Source: Anoxybacillus tengchongensis (lineage in GTDB: Bacteria; Bacillota; Bacilli; Bacillales; Anoxybacillaceae). From it: a stretch of DNA of 49,818 bases. Made by a program: the position numbers and the translations under genes. The stretch is from contig NZ_JACHES010000014.1 in NCBI RefSeq assembly GCF_014201585.1, forward strand, positions 1 through 49,818, given 5' to 3'. The notes below the pieces were generated by a model. The model was not told where the DNA came from. It did no database searches and saw only the letters and a list, made by a program, of their open reading frames with translations. Every line of letters begins with the position of its first letter. Within the stretch, counting starts at the first letter, position 1. Positions 29,054 through 37,608 of this stretch are shown in pieces.

Positions 29054-29347
29054 ATGACTCAAAACATGGGAAGTAAAGGGCCGATTCAAGAACACGACAT
29101 TATCATGCGCAGTCGGCGCACGTTAGAAATTACCGGTGTAAAACAAGTAGAAAGTTTCGATAACGAAGAATTTTTACTAGAAACGGTAATGGGTTTTTTG
29201 TCTGTGAAAGGGCAAAATTTGCAAATGAAAAACTTAGATGTAGACAAAGGAATTGTCTCAATTAAAGGTAAAATTTTTGAAATCATTTATTTAGACGAGC
29301 ATCATACGGAGAAAGCTAAAGGATTCTTTAGCAAGTTGTTTAAATGA
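29054..29347 (+). CDS. yabP: Sporulation protein YabP
   Basis: A 97-residue YabP/YqfC-family protein with RRTLEITGVKQVESFDNEEF and VKGQNLQMKNLDVDKGIVSI, almost invariant in bacilli. It is required for normal spore coat/cortex development in the mother cell; the molecular role is unclear. ATG 29054 is preferred over TTG 29051 because of spacing to GGGGGAG. It overlaps yabQ by 4 bases. Confidence 0.95.
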   Translation: MTQNMGSKGPIQEHDIIMRSRRTLEITGVKQVESFDNEEFLLETVMGFLSVKGQNLQMKNLDVDKGIVSIKGKIFEIIYLDEHHTEKAKGFFSKLFK

Positions 29348-29952
29348 GTTTGCATATGCAGTTTACAACTTTGCTTGCGATGATCGGAACCGGAATGATC
29401 ATTGGGGCATGCTTTGACACATACGCGCACATATTCAATCGTTCCGAGCGTCATCGGTTCATCGTATGGATTGCAGACATTCTTTTTTGGGTCGTGCAAG
29501 CGTTATATGTATTTTACACATTATTAGTCATTAACAATGGGCAAGTTCGCTTGTACATTTTTTTTTCCATATTATGTGGATATGCTACTTATCAAGCTTT
29601 ATTCCAACGTATATACGTTCGTTTGTTGAAAAAAATTATTCACATTTTTGTAACGTTATATCGTCTAATCGTCCGAATGTTTTATTATATCATCATCCTT
29701 CCGCTCCGACTTCTTTACCGTTTTTGTATTTTTTTATTCATCACTACTTGTCATGTTGTTTTGTCAGTTGGTAAAATTTTATATAAAGTAATCTATGGAT
29801 GTATACAATTTTTATTGCGACCATTTATATGGATCGGACGTTTCATTTGGGAAAGAACTCCTTTTCGCTTTCAAGCAGCTGTAGGTCGTTTCTTTCATAT
29901 GGGAAAAGGGTTTTTCTTGAAAGTAGCGAATACATTTAGAAAAAAAGGGTAA
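29344..29952 (+). CDS. yabQ: Spore cortex biosynthesis protein YabQ
   Basis: A 202-residue membrane protein with several hydrophobic segments in the first 150 residues (LLAMIGTGMIIGACFDTY; IADILFWVVQALYVFYTLLV) and a basic C-terminus. It corresponds to YabQ, needed for cortex formation and located in the outer forespore membrane in B. subtilis. Its ATG overlaps the yabP stop, so translation is coupled. Confidence 0.92.
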   Translation: MSLHMQFTTLLAMIGTGMIIGACFDTYAHIFNRSERHRFIVWIADILFWVVQALYVFYTLLVINNGQVRLYIFFSILCGYATYQALFQRIYVRLLKKIIHIFVTLYRLIVRMFYYIIILPLRLLYRFCIFLFITTCHVVLSVGKILYKVIYGCIQFLLRPFIWIGRFIWERTPFRFQAAVGRFFHMGKGFFLKVANTFRKKG

Positions 29953-29975
29953 TGAAAGAAGGAGCGGTGAAAAAT

Positions 29976-30347
29976 ATGGGCGCCCCACAGAGAAGTAAAG
30001 TGAAGAAAATACAAACGTCGTATGTCATTCAACAAGAAAAACAAGAACATAAGAAGGCGCGACGTCGTAAAAAGAAGATGGTGCGTTTTAGTATTGTGGC
30101 AACGGTGGCGTTAGCCGCTTCTTCGCTATTTTTATATACGATGATGGTACAATCTTCTGCAATTGATGAACAACTGAAAACGAAAGAACAGTTAGAAGAA
30201 AAGTTACGCACGCTGCAACAAGATGAAAAAAGATTGAAAGAAGAAGTCGAAAAATTAAATGATGATAAATATATTGCCGAATTGGCTCGAAAACAATATT
30301 TTTTGTCGAAAGAAGGAGAAATCATTTTTATTACTCCTGAGGAGTAA
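29976..30347 (+). CDS. divIC: Cell division protein DivIC
   Basis: A 123-residue bitopic septum protein: a basic cytoplasmic start (KKARRRKKK), one membrane span at about residues 36-58, then a coiled coil (LKTKEQLEEKLRTLQQDEKR) and LARKQYFLSKEGEIIF. DivIC forms a complex with FtsL and DivIB. ATG 29976 is chosen with AAGGAG 11 bases upstream; the ATG at 29952 overlaps the yabQ stop and lacks a spaced ribosome site. It is an essential vegetative gene behind two sporulation genes, as in B. subtilis. Confidence 0.9.
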   Translation: MGAPQRSKVKKIQTSYVIQQEKQEHKKARRRKKKMVRFSIVATVALAASSLFLYTMMVQSSAIDEQLKTKEQLEEKLRTLQQDEKRLKEEVEKLNDDKYIAELARKQYFLSKEGEIIFITPEE

Positions 30348-30368
30348 GTAAGATAGGCAGAAGGCTTA

Positions 30369-30398
30369 TTGACACTTGTTTTTTTCATTATGTATAAT
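30369..30398 (+). promoter_or_regulatory. Sigma-A promoter of yabR
   Basis: Perfect TTGACA (30369-30374), 18 bases, perfect TATAAT (30393-30398). Confidence 0.85.
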
Positions 30399-30441
30399 GA
30401 AAGAAACGATTTTTCAGATTTTAAGGAGGAGCACTTTTTTT

Positions 30442-30834
30442 ATGTCAATTGAAGTAGGCAGCAAGTTACAGGGAAAAGTAACGGGCATTACAAAATTTGG
30501 AGCGTTTGTTGAGTTACCAGAAGGCGCGACAGGCTTAGTACACATTAGTGAAGTAGCCGACAGCTACGTAAAAGACATCAATGAACATCTTAAAGTAGGC
30601 GATGTTGTCGAAGTTCGTGTCATTAATGTTGAGAAGGATGGAAAAATTGGCTTATCGATCAAAAAGGCAAAGGAACAAGCTTCACGTCCGCGCAATAAAG
30701 GAAACGATCGCGCTTCAAAAGAAAGCTTTGAGCAGAAAATTAGCCGTTTCTTAAAAGAAAGTGAAGATCGTTTAGCATCCCTTAAACGCCATACCGAATC
30801 AAAACGAGGAGGACGTGGTGCTCGACGTGGTTAA
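30442..30834 (+). CDS. yabR: YabR, S1-domain RNA-binding protein
   Basis: A 130-residue protein with one S1/OB domain in residues 1-75 (GSKLQGKVTGITKFGAFVEL, GLVHISEVA, GKIGLSIKKA) and a basic, Arg/Gly-rich tail (RGGRGARRG). It belongs to the YabR/general stress protein 13 group, probably ribosome- or RNA-associated; function not settled. ATG 30442 follows TAAGGAGGA. It has its own strong promoter and terminator. Confidence 0.92.
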   Translation: MSIEVGSKLQGKVTGITKFGAFVELPEGATGLVHISEVADSYVKDINEHLKVGDVVEVRVINVEKDGKIGLSIKKAKEQASRPRNKGNDRASKESFEQKISRFLKESEDRLASLKRHTESKRGGRGARRG

Positions 30835-30868
30835 CTTGCTGCCGAATGGGACATGAGGCAGTTTATAC

Positions 30869-30899
30869 AAGCATCCATTTCGTCAGTGGATGCTTTTTC
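30869..30899 (+). terminator. Terminator behind yabR
   Basis: AAGCATCCA (30869-30877) pairs perfectly with TGGATGCTT (30887-30895), then TTTC. Confidence 0.85.
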
Positions 30900-30922
30900 G
30901 TTTGCTTTTTATGAAAAAACTA

Positions 30923-30951
30923 TTGACTTTATCGAAGGAACATAGTAACAT
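30923..30951 (+). promoter_or_regulatory. Promoter of the tRNA pair
   Basis: TTGACT (30923-30928), 17 bases, TAACAT (30946-30951), 17 bases before the first tRNA. Confidence 0.6.
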
Positions 30952-30968
30952 TACAAGTGTCGTTGCGT

Positions 30969-31045
30969 GGCGGCGTAGCTCAGCTGGCTAGAGCGTACGG
31001 TTCATACCCGTAAGGTCGGGGGTTCGATTCCCTCCGCCGCTACCA
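30969..31045 (+). tRNA. tRNA-Met (anticodon CAT)
   Basis: A 77-base cloverleaf with acceptor GGCGGCG, D arm GCTC...GAGC, anticodon loop TTCATAC, T loop TTCGATT and encoded CCA. The G1-U72 pair also occurs in the B. subtilis elongator tRNA-Met at this locus. Confidence 0.95.
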
Positions 31046-31057
31046 AATTGCATAAGC

Positions 31058-31129
31058 GGCCCGTTGGTCAAGTGGTTAAGACACCGCCCTTTCACGGCGG
31101 TAACACGGGTTCGAATCCCGTACGGGTCA
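31058..31129 (+). tRNA. tRNA-Glu (anticodon TTC)
   Basis: A 72-base cloverleaf from GGCCCGT to ACGGGTCA with anticodon loop CTTTCAC and T loop TTCGAAT. The gene ends at the discriminator A and is followed by TAAAAG, so the 3' CCA is not encoded and must be added by the CCA-adding enzyme. Confidence 0.95.
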
Positions 31130-31130
31130 T

Positions 31131-31167
31131 AAAAGCACCAATTTCGTCATGAAATTGGTGCTTTTTG
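31131..31167 (+). terminator. Terminator behind the tRNA pair
   Basis: A perfect 15-bp stem (31131-31145 with 31151-31165), a 5-base loop, then Ts. Confidence 0.9.
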
Positions 31168-31195
31168 TTTATATAAGCCATTTTTTGTGATATCC

Positions 31196-31261
31196 CGTCG
31201 AAAAATTTATATGATTCATCTTCTTTTTTTGACAAAATTTTGATAATTCAGTCTGTATAAT
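31196..31261 (+). promoter_or_regulatory. Spo0A-activated promoter of spoIIE
   Basis: TTGACA (31229-31234) and TATAAT (31256-31261) are separated by 21 bases, the unusually long spacing typical of Spo0A-activated sigma-A promoters such as B. subtilis spoIIE and spoIIG. Spo0A-like boxes with one mismatch lie at 31196-31202 (CGTCGAA) and 31228-31234 (TTTGACA). Confidence 0.8.
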
Positions 31262-31304
31262 ATCAAGTAATAAACAGATATATGGAAAAGGGGAGAGGAT
31301 GAAC

Positions 31305-33770
31305 ATGGAGAGATTAGAGCGGAAGTTAGTCAATCAAATGGCGGAAGTACCTTTAAGTGGAACGAGAACAACGTTGTCGCAATGGTTTCAACGGTTTACA
31401 GTTCGTTTAAGTCATTTATTATTTCAACAAGGCTTTTTATTTCTAGTTATCGGTTTTTTACTTGGACGAGCTCTCATTTTAACAAAGATGACACCGTTTG
31501 CTTTGCCTTTTTTTGCAGCAGTTTATTTACTTCGACGCGATAAGTTGGGATTTGTGTTTATCGCTTTATTTGCAGGATCGTTGACCGTTTCTTTTTACAC
31601 TTCTTTATTTATCGTTGCTTCAATCGTGATGTTTCTTATCTTTTATCGGCTGTTTTTCTGGATTGATGCTCTGCCGAAAAGATTGCCTGTTGTCGTATTT
31701 TTTTCCTCCATTTTCGCGAAGATGGGTATGATTTACGTCTGGGATCATGAATGGACGCTATACGAAGGAATGACGATGTTTATTGAAGCGGGTCTTGCCT
31801 CTATTTTAACGCTCATTTTTTTGCAATGTGTCCCGTTGTTTGATCATCAAAAGTATAAACAAACGTTAAAACCAGAAGAAGTTATTTCTTTTGTCATCCT
31901 CATTTCTTCGATGTTGACCGGAATGGTTGGTTGGTCGGTTTATGGCCTTTCGTTAGAACATGTTGCGTCGCGCTATTTATTGTTGTTATTTGCTTTTGTC
32001 GCTGGTGCGACCGTTGGCTCAACTGTTGGTGTCGTTACAGGCCTCATTTTAAGTTTAGCGAATGTATCGAATTTGTACCAAATGAGCTTGCTTGCGTTTG
32101 CTGGGTTGCTCGGTGGCCTTTTGAAAGAAGGGAGAAAGTTAGGTGTTTCGTTTGGCCTCATCGTTGCAACATTGTTAATCACTCTCTATAGTCAAGGAAT
32201 AGCGGACATTGTCCCGAATATCGTAGAGTCTCTATTTGCTGTTTTGCTGTTTCTTATGACTCCACAATCTTTAACGAGCAAGATGGCGAAATATGTGCCA
32301 GGAACGGTTGAACATACGAATGAGCAACAACAATATGTACGGAAAATTCGCGATGTTACCGCTCAGCGAGTCGAGCAATTTTCTCACGTGTTTCAAGCGC
32401 TATCAAAAAGTTTTTCTTCATATGGGGTACTTACTCATGAAGAGGAAGAAGAGCGCGAAATTGACTATTTCTTAAGCGATGTTGCTGCTAAAACATGTCA
32501 AACATGTTTTAAGAAAGATCAATGTTGGCTCAACCACTTTGATAAAACATATGATTACATGAAGAAAATTATGCAAGAGACGAGTGAAAACGATCAAATG
32601 ACGAACGCAAAGTTGCTTCGCGAATGGAATAAACATTGTGTGAAAGCAAATAAAGTTGTTCAGATCATTGAGAAAGACGTGTCATTTTATAAAGCAAATA
32701 AAAAATTAAAGCAACAAATGAAAGAAAGTAGAAGGCTTGTGGCCGAACAGTTATTAGGTGTGTCGCAAGTGATGGAAGATTTCGCAAAAGAAATTCAAAA
32801 AGAGCGTGAAAATTATTATGTGCAAGAAGAACAGATTTTGCATGCCCTTCAACAGTTCGGTGTTGATGTGAACGATGTAGAAATTTATAGTTTGGACAAA
32901 GGAAGTGTTGACATTGAGATGGTCATCCCATATTGCGATGGAAGGGGAGAATGCGAAAAGCTTATCGCACCGATGCTATCTGACATTTTAGGTGAGACGA
33001 TCATTGTAAAAAAAGAAGATTGTTCTGTCTATCCAAATGGGGATTGTCGTGTTGCGTTTAGTTCTTCGAAAGCGTTTGTCATTGATACAGGTGTTGCATA
33101 TGTTGCAAAGGGCGGAGGGTTCATCTCGGGTGACAGTTATGCGATGATGGAAATTGGCGGTGGAAAATATGCGTTAGCTATTAGTGATGGGATGGGAAAT
33201 GGGGAACGGGCACACCATGAGAGTAAAGAAACGCTCAAACTATTACAAAAAATTTTACAATCAGGGATTGAAGAACGAATTGCAATTAAATCTATCAACT
33301 CCATTTTAGCTTTGCGAACGACAGAAGAAATTTTTTCAACGCTAGATTTAGCGATTGTTGATTTGCAAAATGCGACAACAAAATTTTTAAAAGTTGGTTC
33401 ATCGCCAAGCTTTATTAAACGAGGAAGCAACGTCATGAAAATCGAGTCGAGCAATTTGCCGATAGGAATTATTACTGGGGTAGAGTTTGAGATGATTGAG
33501 GAACAATTAAAAGCGGGCGATTTGCTCATTATGATGAGCGATGGTATTTTTGACGGTGTTTCCCACATTGAGAACCATGATGTATGGATGAAACGAAAAA
33601 TTAAAGAATTAAAGACAAATGATCCGCAAGAAGTATCTGAATTGCTTTTAGAAGAAGTGATCCGTGTTAATGGTGGGGAAATTGAAGATGATATGACGAT
33701 CGTTGTTGCACGTATTAAACATAACACACCGAAATGGGCAGTCATTCCAGCATATCAATATATGAAATAA
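31305..33770 (+). CDS. spoIIE: Stage II sporulation protein E, PP2C-type phosphatase
   Basis: An 821-residue protein. About ten membrane segments fill residues 30-330, a regulatory FtsZ-interacting region follows, and a PPM phosphatase domain starts near residue 590. Metal-binding aspartates are D610 (GGGFISGDSY) and D628 (AISDGMGNG), with MMSDGIFDG and DDMTIVVA near the end. It dephosphorylates SpoIIAA to switch on sigma-F in the forespore and helps asymmetric septation. ATG 31305 is preferred over ATG 31299, which touches GGGGAGAGG. Confidence 0.97.
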   Translation: MERLERKLVNQMAEVPLSGTRTTLSQWFQRFTVRLSHLLFQQGFLFLVIGFLLGRALILTKMTPFALPFFAAVYLLRRDKLGFVFIALFAGSLTVSFYTSLFIVASIVMFLIFYRLFFWIDALPKRLPVVVFFSSIFAKMGMIYVWDHEWTLYEGMTMFIEAGLASILTLIFLQCVPLFDHQKYKQTLKPEEVISFVILISSMLTGMVGWSVYGLSLEHVASRYLLLLFAFVAGATVGSTVGVVTGLILSLANVSNLYQMSLLAFAGLLGGLLKEGRKLGVSFGLIVATLLITLYSQGIADIVPNIVESLFAVLLFLMTPQSLTSKMAKYVPGTVEHTNEQQQYVRKIRDVTAQRVEQFSHVFQALSKSFSSYGVLTHEEEEEREIDYFLSDVAAKTCQTCFKKDQCWLNHFDKTYDYMKKIMQETSENDQMTNAKLLREWNKHCVKANKVVQIIEKDVSFYKANKKLKQQMKESRRLVAEQLLGVSQVMEDFAKEIQKERENYYVQEEQILHALQQFGVDVNDVEIYSLDKGSVDIEMVIPYCDGRGECEKLIAPMLSDILGETIIVKKEDCSVYPNGDCRVAFSSSKAFVIDTGVAYVAKGGGFISGDSYAMMEIGGGKYALAISDGMGNGERAHHESKETLKLLQKILQSGIEERIAIKSINSILALRTTEEIFSTLDLAIVDLQNATTKFLKVGSSPSFIKRGSNVMKIESSNLPIGIITGVEFEMIEEQLKAGDLLIMMSDGIFDGVSHIENHDVWMKRKIKELKTNDPQEVSELLLEEVIRVNGGEIEDDMTIVVARIKHNTPKWAVIPAYQYMK

Positions 33771-33780
33771 AAGGTATAAA

Positions 33781-33831
33781 ATCCCCTCTGAGCGTCGATG
33801 ATGGAAGTATACTACTTTTTTCGGAGGGGAT
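33781..33831 (+). repeat. Inverted repeat hiding the yabS ribosome site
   Basis: ATCCCCTC (33781-33788) pairs perfectly with GAGGGGAT (33824-33831), extendable to 10 bp with one wobble. The right arm is the yabS Shine-Dalgarno. A TATACT (33808-33813) lies between the arms, but no full promoter is clear. Confidence 0.65.
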
Positions 33832-33837
33832 AAACAT

Positions 33838-34581
33838 ATGCGAAAAGGAACGTTGCGTCAAATTTTATTAATTACAGATGGTTGTTCTAATCAAGGTGAG
33901 GATCCAATTGCTATGGCGGCATTAGCAAAAGAACAAGGAATTACAGTTAATGTGATCGGCGTGCTTGACCAAGATATTATTGATGAGCAAGGATTACGTG
34001 AAATTGAAGGTATAGCTCAATCAGGTGGTGGAATTAGTCAAGTCGTATATGCTAAACAATTATCGCAAACCGTACAGATGGTAACAAGAAAAGCGATGAC
34101 ACAGACGTTGCAGGGGGTCATTAACCGCGAGTTAAAACAAATTTTAGGTTCTCATGCTTCAATCGAGCACCTTTCGCCAGAAAAAAGAGTGGAAGTGATG
34201 GAAGTTGTTGAAGAATTAGGGGAAACCGTTAACTTACAAGTTTTAATATTAGTAGACACAAGTGGAAGTATGAAAACAAAGCTACAAACAGTAAAAGAGG
34301 CGTTATTAGATTTATCGATTAGTTTAAATGCTCGTTTGGGAAATAATGAATTTTCTGTTTTTGTATTTCCCGGGAAAAAGGGAGAGGTGGATCGCATTTT
34401 AGATTGGACGCCGAAAATGGAGTCGATTTCAAGTGTATTTCCAAAACTAACATCTGGTGGTATTACGCCAACCGGTCCAGCCATTCGCGAAGCGGTACAA
34501 CAATTCCAGAAAAGACGTTCATTAAAAGGTTTATTTACCCATGACGGTGATGACGATGTATACATCGAACAATCTATGTAA
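33838..34581 (+). CDS. yabS: YabS, VWA-domain protein
   Basis: A 247-residue von Willebrand A-type protein. The MIDAS motif DTSGSM lies near residue 140, with SGGITPTGPAI providing the later threonine. The N-terminus ILLITDGCSNQGEDP resembles the end of a VWA fold. It is next to the kinase YabT in all bacilli; in B. subtilis both are sporulation-expressed and YabS is uncharacterised. It overlaps yabT by 41 bases. Confidence 0.88.
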   Translation: MRKGTLRQILLITDGCSNQGEDPIAMAALAKEQGITVNVIGVLDQDIIDEQGLREIEGIAQSGGGISQVVYAKQLSQTVQMVTRKAMTQTLQGVINRELKQILGSHASIEHLSPEKRVEVMEVVEELGETVNLQVLILVDTSGSMKTKLQTVKEALLDLSISLNARLGNNEFSVFVFPGKKGEVDRILDWTPKMESISSVFPKLTSGGITPTGPAIREAVQQFQKRRSLKGLFTHDGDDDVYIEQSM

Positions 34582-35497
34582 CATTCGAACAGGGACTGTC
34601 ATACAAGGGAAGTGGCATAAACGCCATTATGAAATTATAAAACCGCTCGGTAAAGGGGCGAATGGTGTTGTTTATTTAGCGAAAGAAGGACGAGCGTTTG
34701 TGGCGCTGAAGATAAGCAACGAAGCAACGACCATGATGTCGGAAGTAAATGTATTGAAACGATTTTCGGAGGTCCAGGGAATTACCCTCGGGCCTTGTTT
34801 ATTAGACGTAGATGATTGGCTTCATCCACATGAAAAAAAGATTTATTCATTTTATGTAATGGAATATATTGAAGGGGATGATTTGTTAACTTTTATTCAG
34901 AAACGTGGGAAAGAATGGATAATCGTTATTATATTACAGCTACTAGGCGATTTGCATAAATTACATGAAAAAGGGTGGGTGTTTGGTGATTTAAAACCAG
35001 ACAATTTAATTGTTTCCGGGGCGGTCCCAAAAGTACGATTAATTGATGTAGGTGGCACGACAATTCGTGGGCGAGCGATTAAAGAATTTACAGAGTTTTT
35101 TGATCGAGGTTATTGGGGCATGGGAACGAGAAAAGCTGAGCCTTCGTATGATTTATTTGCAGTTGCGATGATTATGATGAATATGTGCTATCCCAAACGA
35201 TTTGAAAGAAAAGAAAATGGGCGGGAGCAGCTACGGCTTATGATCTCCTCTCATCCTTATTTAAAAAAATATGAGAAGATATTATGGCGTGCATTAGATG
35301 GGAAGTATACTTGTGCTCATGAAATGAGGAAAGATTTGCTGCAATGTATGCAACAGCCGACTGAGCAGAAAGAAAAACGAGAAGGAAGAACGGTGCGCGT
35401 AAAAGGAAAGAAAAAATTCCGCTTATTAGAGACGATGTTCTTGTTTGTTTGTCTTTTATTTATGTATGTGGTTTATTTGTATGTTCAAATTCTTTAA
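34541..35497 (+). CDS. yabT: YabT, Hanks-type Ser/Thr kinase with C-terminal membrane anchor
   Basis: A 318-residue protein kinase. The Gly loop is LGKGANGVVYLA, the lysine is in VALKIS, the catalytic loop is FGDLKPDN and the metal motif is DVGG where most kinases have DFG. There is no extracellular sensor; one membrane span (about 293-316) ends the protein. In B. subtilis YabT is activated by DNA and phosphorylates RecA and AbrB during sporulation. Starts at 34541, 34550 or 34556 are all possible; 34541 has AAAAGG 10 bases upstream. Confidence 0.9.
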   Translation: MTVMTMYTSNNLCNIRTGTVIQGKWHKRHYEIIKPLGKGANGVVYLAKEGRAFVALKISNEATTMMSEVNVLKRFSEVQGITLGPCLLDVDDWLHPHEKKIYSFYVMEYIEGDDLLTFIQKRGKEWIIVIILQLLGDLHKLHEKGWVFGDLKPDNLIVSGAVPKVRLIDVGGTTIRGRAIKEFTEFFDRGYWGMGTRKAEPSYDLFAVAMIMMNMCYPKRFERKENGREQLRLMISSHPYLKKYEKILWRALDGKYTCAHEMRKDLLQCMQQPTEQKEKREGRTVRVKGKKKFRLLETMFLFVCLLFMYVVYLYVQIL

Positions 35498-35573
35498 TTT
35501 TTTGCATTCGCTTTGAGTGTGGGCAATAAGATATGGTACCATTGTAAAAAACGACGTTACTAAGAGGGAGAGT

Positions 35574-36956
35574 ATGCTAGAAGTTGTGCATGAATTTATC
35601 GAAAAGCATCAATTGCTTCAGCGTGGTACAACTGTTGTTGTTGGCGTGTCGGGAGGTCCAGATTCGTTAGCATTGCTTCATTTTTTATGGAGCGAGAAGG
35701 AGCGTTACGATATTCAACTTGTTGTCGCACATGTCGACCATATGTTGCGAGGAAAACAATCAGAAGAAGATATGCATTTTGTGAAACATTTTTGCGAACA
35801 ACGCAGTATTATATGTGAGGCAACACAACTGAACGTCCCGGCATATATGGAGCAAACAGGGAAGGGTGTGCAAGAGGCAGCACGTGACTGTCGATATACT
35901 TTCTTTAAGCAGGTGATGTCGAAATATCATGCGCATTACGTTGCTTTAGGTCATCACGGTGATGATCAAATAGAAACCGTACTTATGCGACTAGTACGCG
36001 GAAGCACAACGAAAGGATATGCAGGCATACCGGTAAAGCGACCGTTTAGTAATGGATATATTATTCGTCCTTTTTTATGTATTGATCGACAGCGAATCGA
36101 TCAATATTGTCAAAACAACGGGTTACATCCTCGCCAAGATCCGAGCAATGAAAAAGATGATTACACGCGCAACCGTTTCCGTCATTTCGTTTTGCCTTTT
36201 TTTAAACAGGAAAACAGTCGGGTTCATGAACATATTCAACAGTTTAGCGAGATGATGAGCGAAGATGAAGCGTTTTTAGAACAATTGACAAAAGAAACGT
36301 TGAAACATGTTGCCGACCAAAAAGAAGGATGTGTCCGTATAGATATCCTTTCGTTTATGAGCATGCCAAAACCTTTACAAAGACGAGGGATTCAACTAAT
36401 ATTAAACTATCTTTATGGGAATGTCCCATCGTCATTATCTTCTATACATATAAATCAAGCGTTACAATTTTTAAAACGGCAACATCCTTCAGGTATGCTT
36501 CATTTTCCAAACGGATTAAAAGTTATTCGTCAATATGAGGTGTGTATATTTACGTTTCAACAGGAACAAACGAATGAATATGAATTTCTTTTCCATGTTC
36601 CTGATACGCTCGTATTACCAAATGGATGTCAACTGATCAGTCAGTTGGTTGATCACTATCCTTTCGTTGAAGGCGATAATTATGTTGTATTTGATGCTGA
36701 CCAGTTAAGGCTACCCCTTCGCGTACGAACGCGAAATGATGGAGATCGTATGAAAGTAAAAGGAATGGAGCATCCGAAAAAAGTATCGCGTATTTTTATT
36801 GATGAAAAAATTCCAGCGAGCGAGCGGGCACAATGGCCAATCGTCGAAGATGCAAACGGAAACATTATATGGATTCCGGGTGTAAAAAAATCAGCTTATA
36901 CAGCAACAAATATTACAAAAAATCGCTATATTGTATTACACTATAAAAAGCAATGA
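35574..36956 (+). CDS. tilS: tRNA(Ile)-lysidine synthase
   Basis: A 460-residue PP-loop ATPase that converts C34 of tRNA-Ile(CAU) to lysidine. SGGPDS is at residues 26-31, [23 protein letters not shown] and the C-terminal TilS domain ([10 protein letters not shown]...[12 protein letters not shown]) follow. ATG 35574 has AAGAGGGA upstream; earlier in-frame codons lack a ribosome site. hprT starts 20 bases after its stop, a conserved pair. Confidence 0.96.
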   Translation: MLEVVHEFIEKHQLLQRGTTVVVGVSGGPDSLALLHFLWSEKERYDIQLVVAHVDHMLRGKQSEEDMHFVKHFCEQRSIICEATQLNVPAYMEQTGKGVQEAARDCRYTFFKQVMSKYHAHYVALGHHGDDQIETVLMRLVRGSTTKGYAGIPVKRPFSNGYIIRPFLCIDRQRIDQYCQNNGLHPRQDPSNEKDDYTRNRFRHFVLPFFKQENSRVHEHIQQFSEMMSEDEAFLEQLTKETLKHVADQKEGCVRIDILSFMSMPKPLQRRGIQLILNYLYGNVPSSLSSIHINQALQFLKRQHPSGMLHFPNGLKVIRQYEVCIFTFQQEQTNEYEFLFHVPDTLVLPNGCQLISQLVDHYPFVEGDNYVVFDADQLRLPLRVRTRNDGDRMKVKGMEHPKKVSRIFIDEKIPASERAQWPIVEDANGNIIWIPGVKKSAYTATNITKNRYIVLHYKKQ

Positions 36957-36976
36957 ATGATGTAGGAGGAAAGAAT

Positions 36977-37522
36977 ATGGGTATGCATCAAGATATGGAA
37001 AAAATTTTAATTACGGAAGAACAAATTCAACAAAAGGTAAAAGAGTTGGGAGCATTATTGACGAAAGAATATGAAGGGCGCTTTCCGCTTGCGGTTGGCG
37101 TACTAAAAGGCGCAATGCCGTTTATGGCAGATTTAATTAAGCATGTAGATACATATTTAGAAATTGATTTTATGGATGTATCAAGCTATGGAAATGCAAC
37201 GGTATCATCAGGAGAAGTCAAAATTTTAAAAGATTTAAACACATCGGTTGAAGGGCGCGACGTACTCATTATTGAAGATATTATTGATAGCGGCTTAACG
37301 TTAAGCTATTTAGCCGATTTATTCCGTTATCGCAAAGCAAAATCGATTAAAATTGTAACTTTGCTTGATAAACCGTCTGGTCGAAAAGCGAATATTGAGG
37401 CAGATTATGTCGGTTTTATCGTTCCGGATGAATTCGTTGTCGGTTATGGGTTAGACTATTGTGAGAAATACCGAAATCTTCCGTACATCGGTGTGTTAAA
37501 ACCAGAAGTGTACAGCAAATAA
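36977..37522 (+). CDS. hprT: Hypoxanthine phosphoribosyltransferase
   Basis: A 181-residue purine-salvage enzyme forming IMP/GMP from base and PRPP. The PRPP loop is [13 protein letters not shown], with [10 protein letters not shown] and [12 protein letters not shown] near the end. ATG 36977 follows TAGGAGGA by 6 bases. In several Firmicutes HprT binds FtsH or is limited by (p)ppGpp; the tilS-hprT-ftsH order is kept here. Confidence 0.96.
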   Translation: MGMHQDMEKILITEEQIQQKVKELGALLTKEYEGRFPLAVGVLKGAMPFMADLIKHVDTYLEIDFMDVSSYGNATVSSGEVKILKDLNTSVEGRDVLIIEDIIDSGLTLSYLADLFRYRKAKSIKIVTLLDKPSGRKANIEADYVGFIVPDEFVVGYGLDYCEKYRNLPYIGVLKPEVYSK

Positions 37523-37540
37523 TTTTTTCATGCACATCGT

Positions 37541-37570
37541 TTGTTTTGGAACGTTTTTCTATGATACTAT
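37541..37570 (+). promoter_or_regulatory. Possible promoter of ftsH
   Basis: TTGTTT (37541-37546), 18 bases, TACTAT (37565-37570). Only a moderate match. Confidence 0.35.
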
Positions 37571-37608
37571 TGACTATAGCGTGTTTTAAGTGTGGGAGGA
37601 GGTAGGAG

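Noticed and set aside
30331-30347. TTACTCC/GGAGTAA hairpin at the divIC stop as a yabR ribosome-site trap.
   Set aside because: Only about 5 bases could pair with the yabR Shine-Dalgarno, and the sequence encodes conserved-type acidic residues, so chance is likely.
34541-34581. 41-base overlap of yabS and yabT as a frameshift.
   Set aside because: Both proteins have full length and intact motifs; the overlap looks like ordinary translational coupling.
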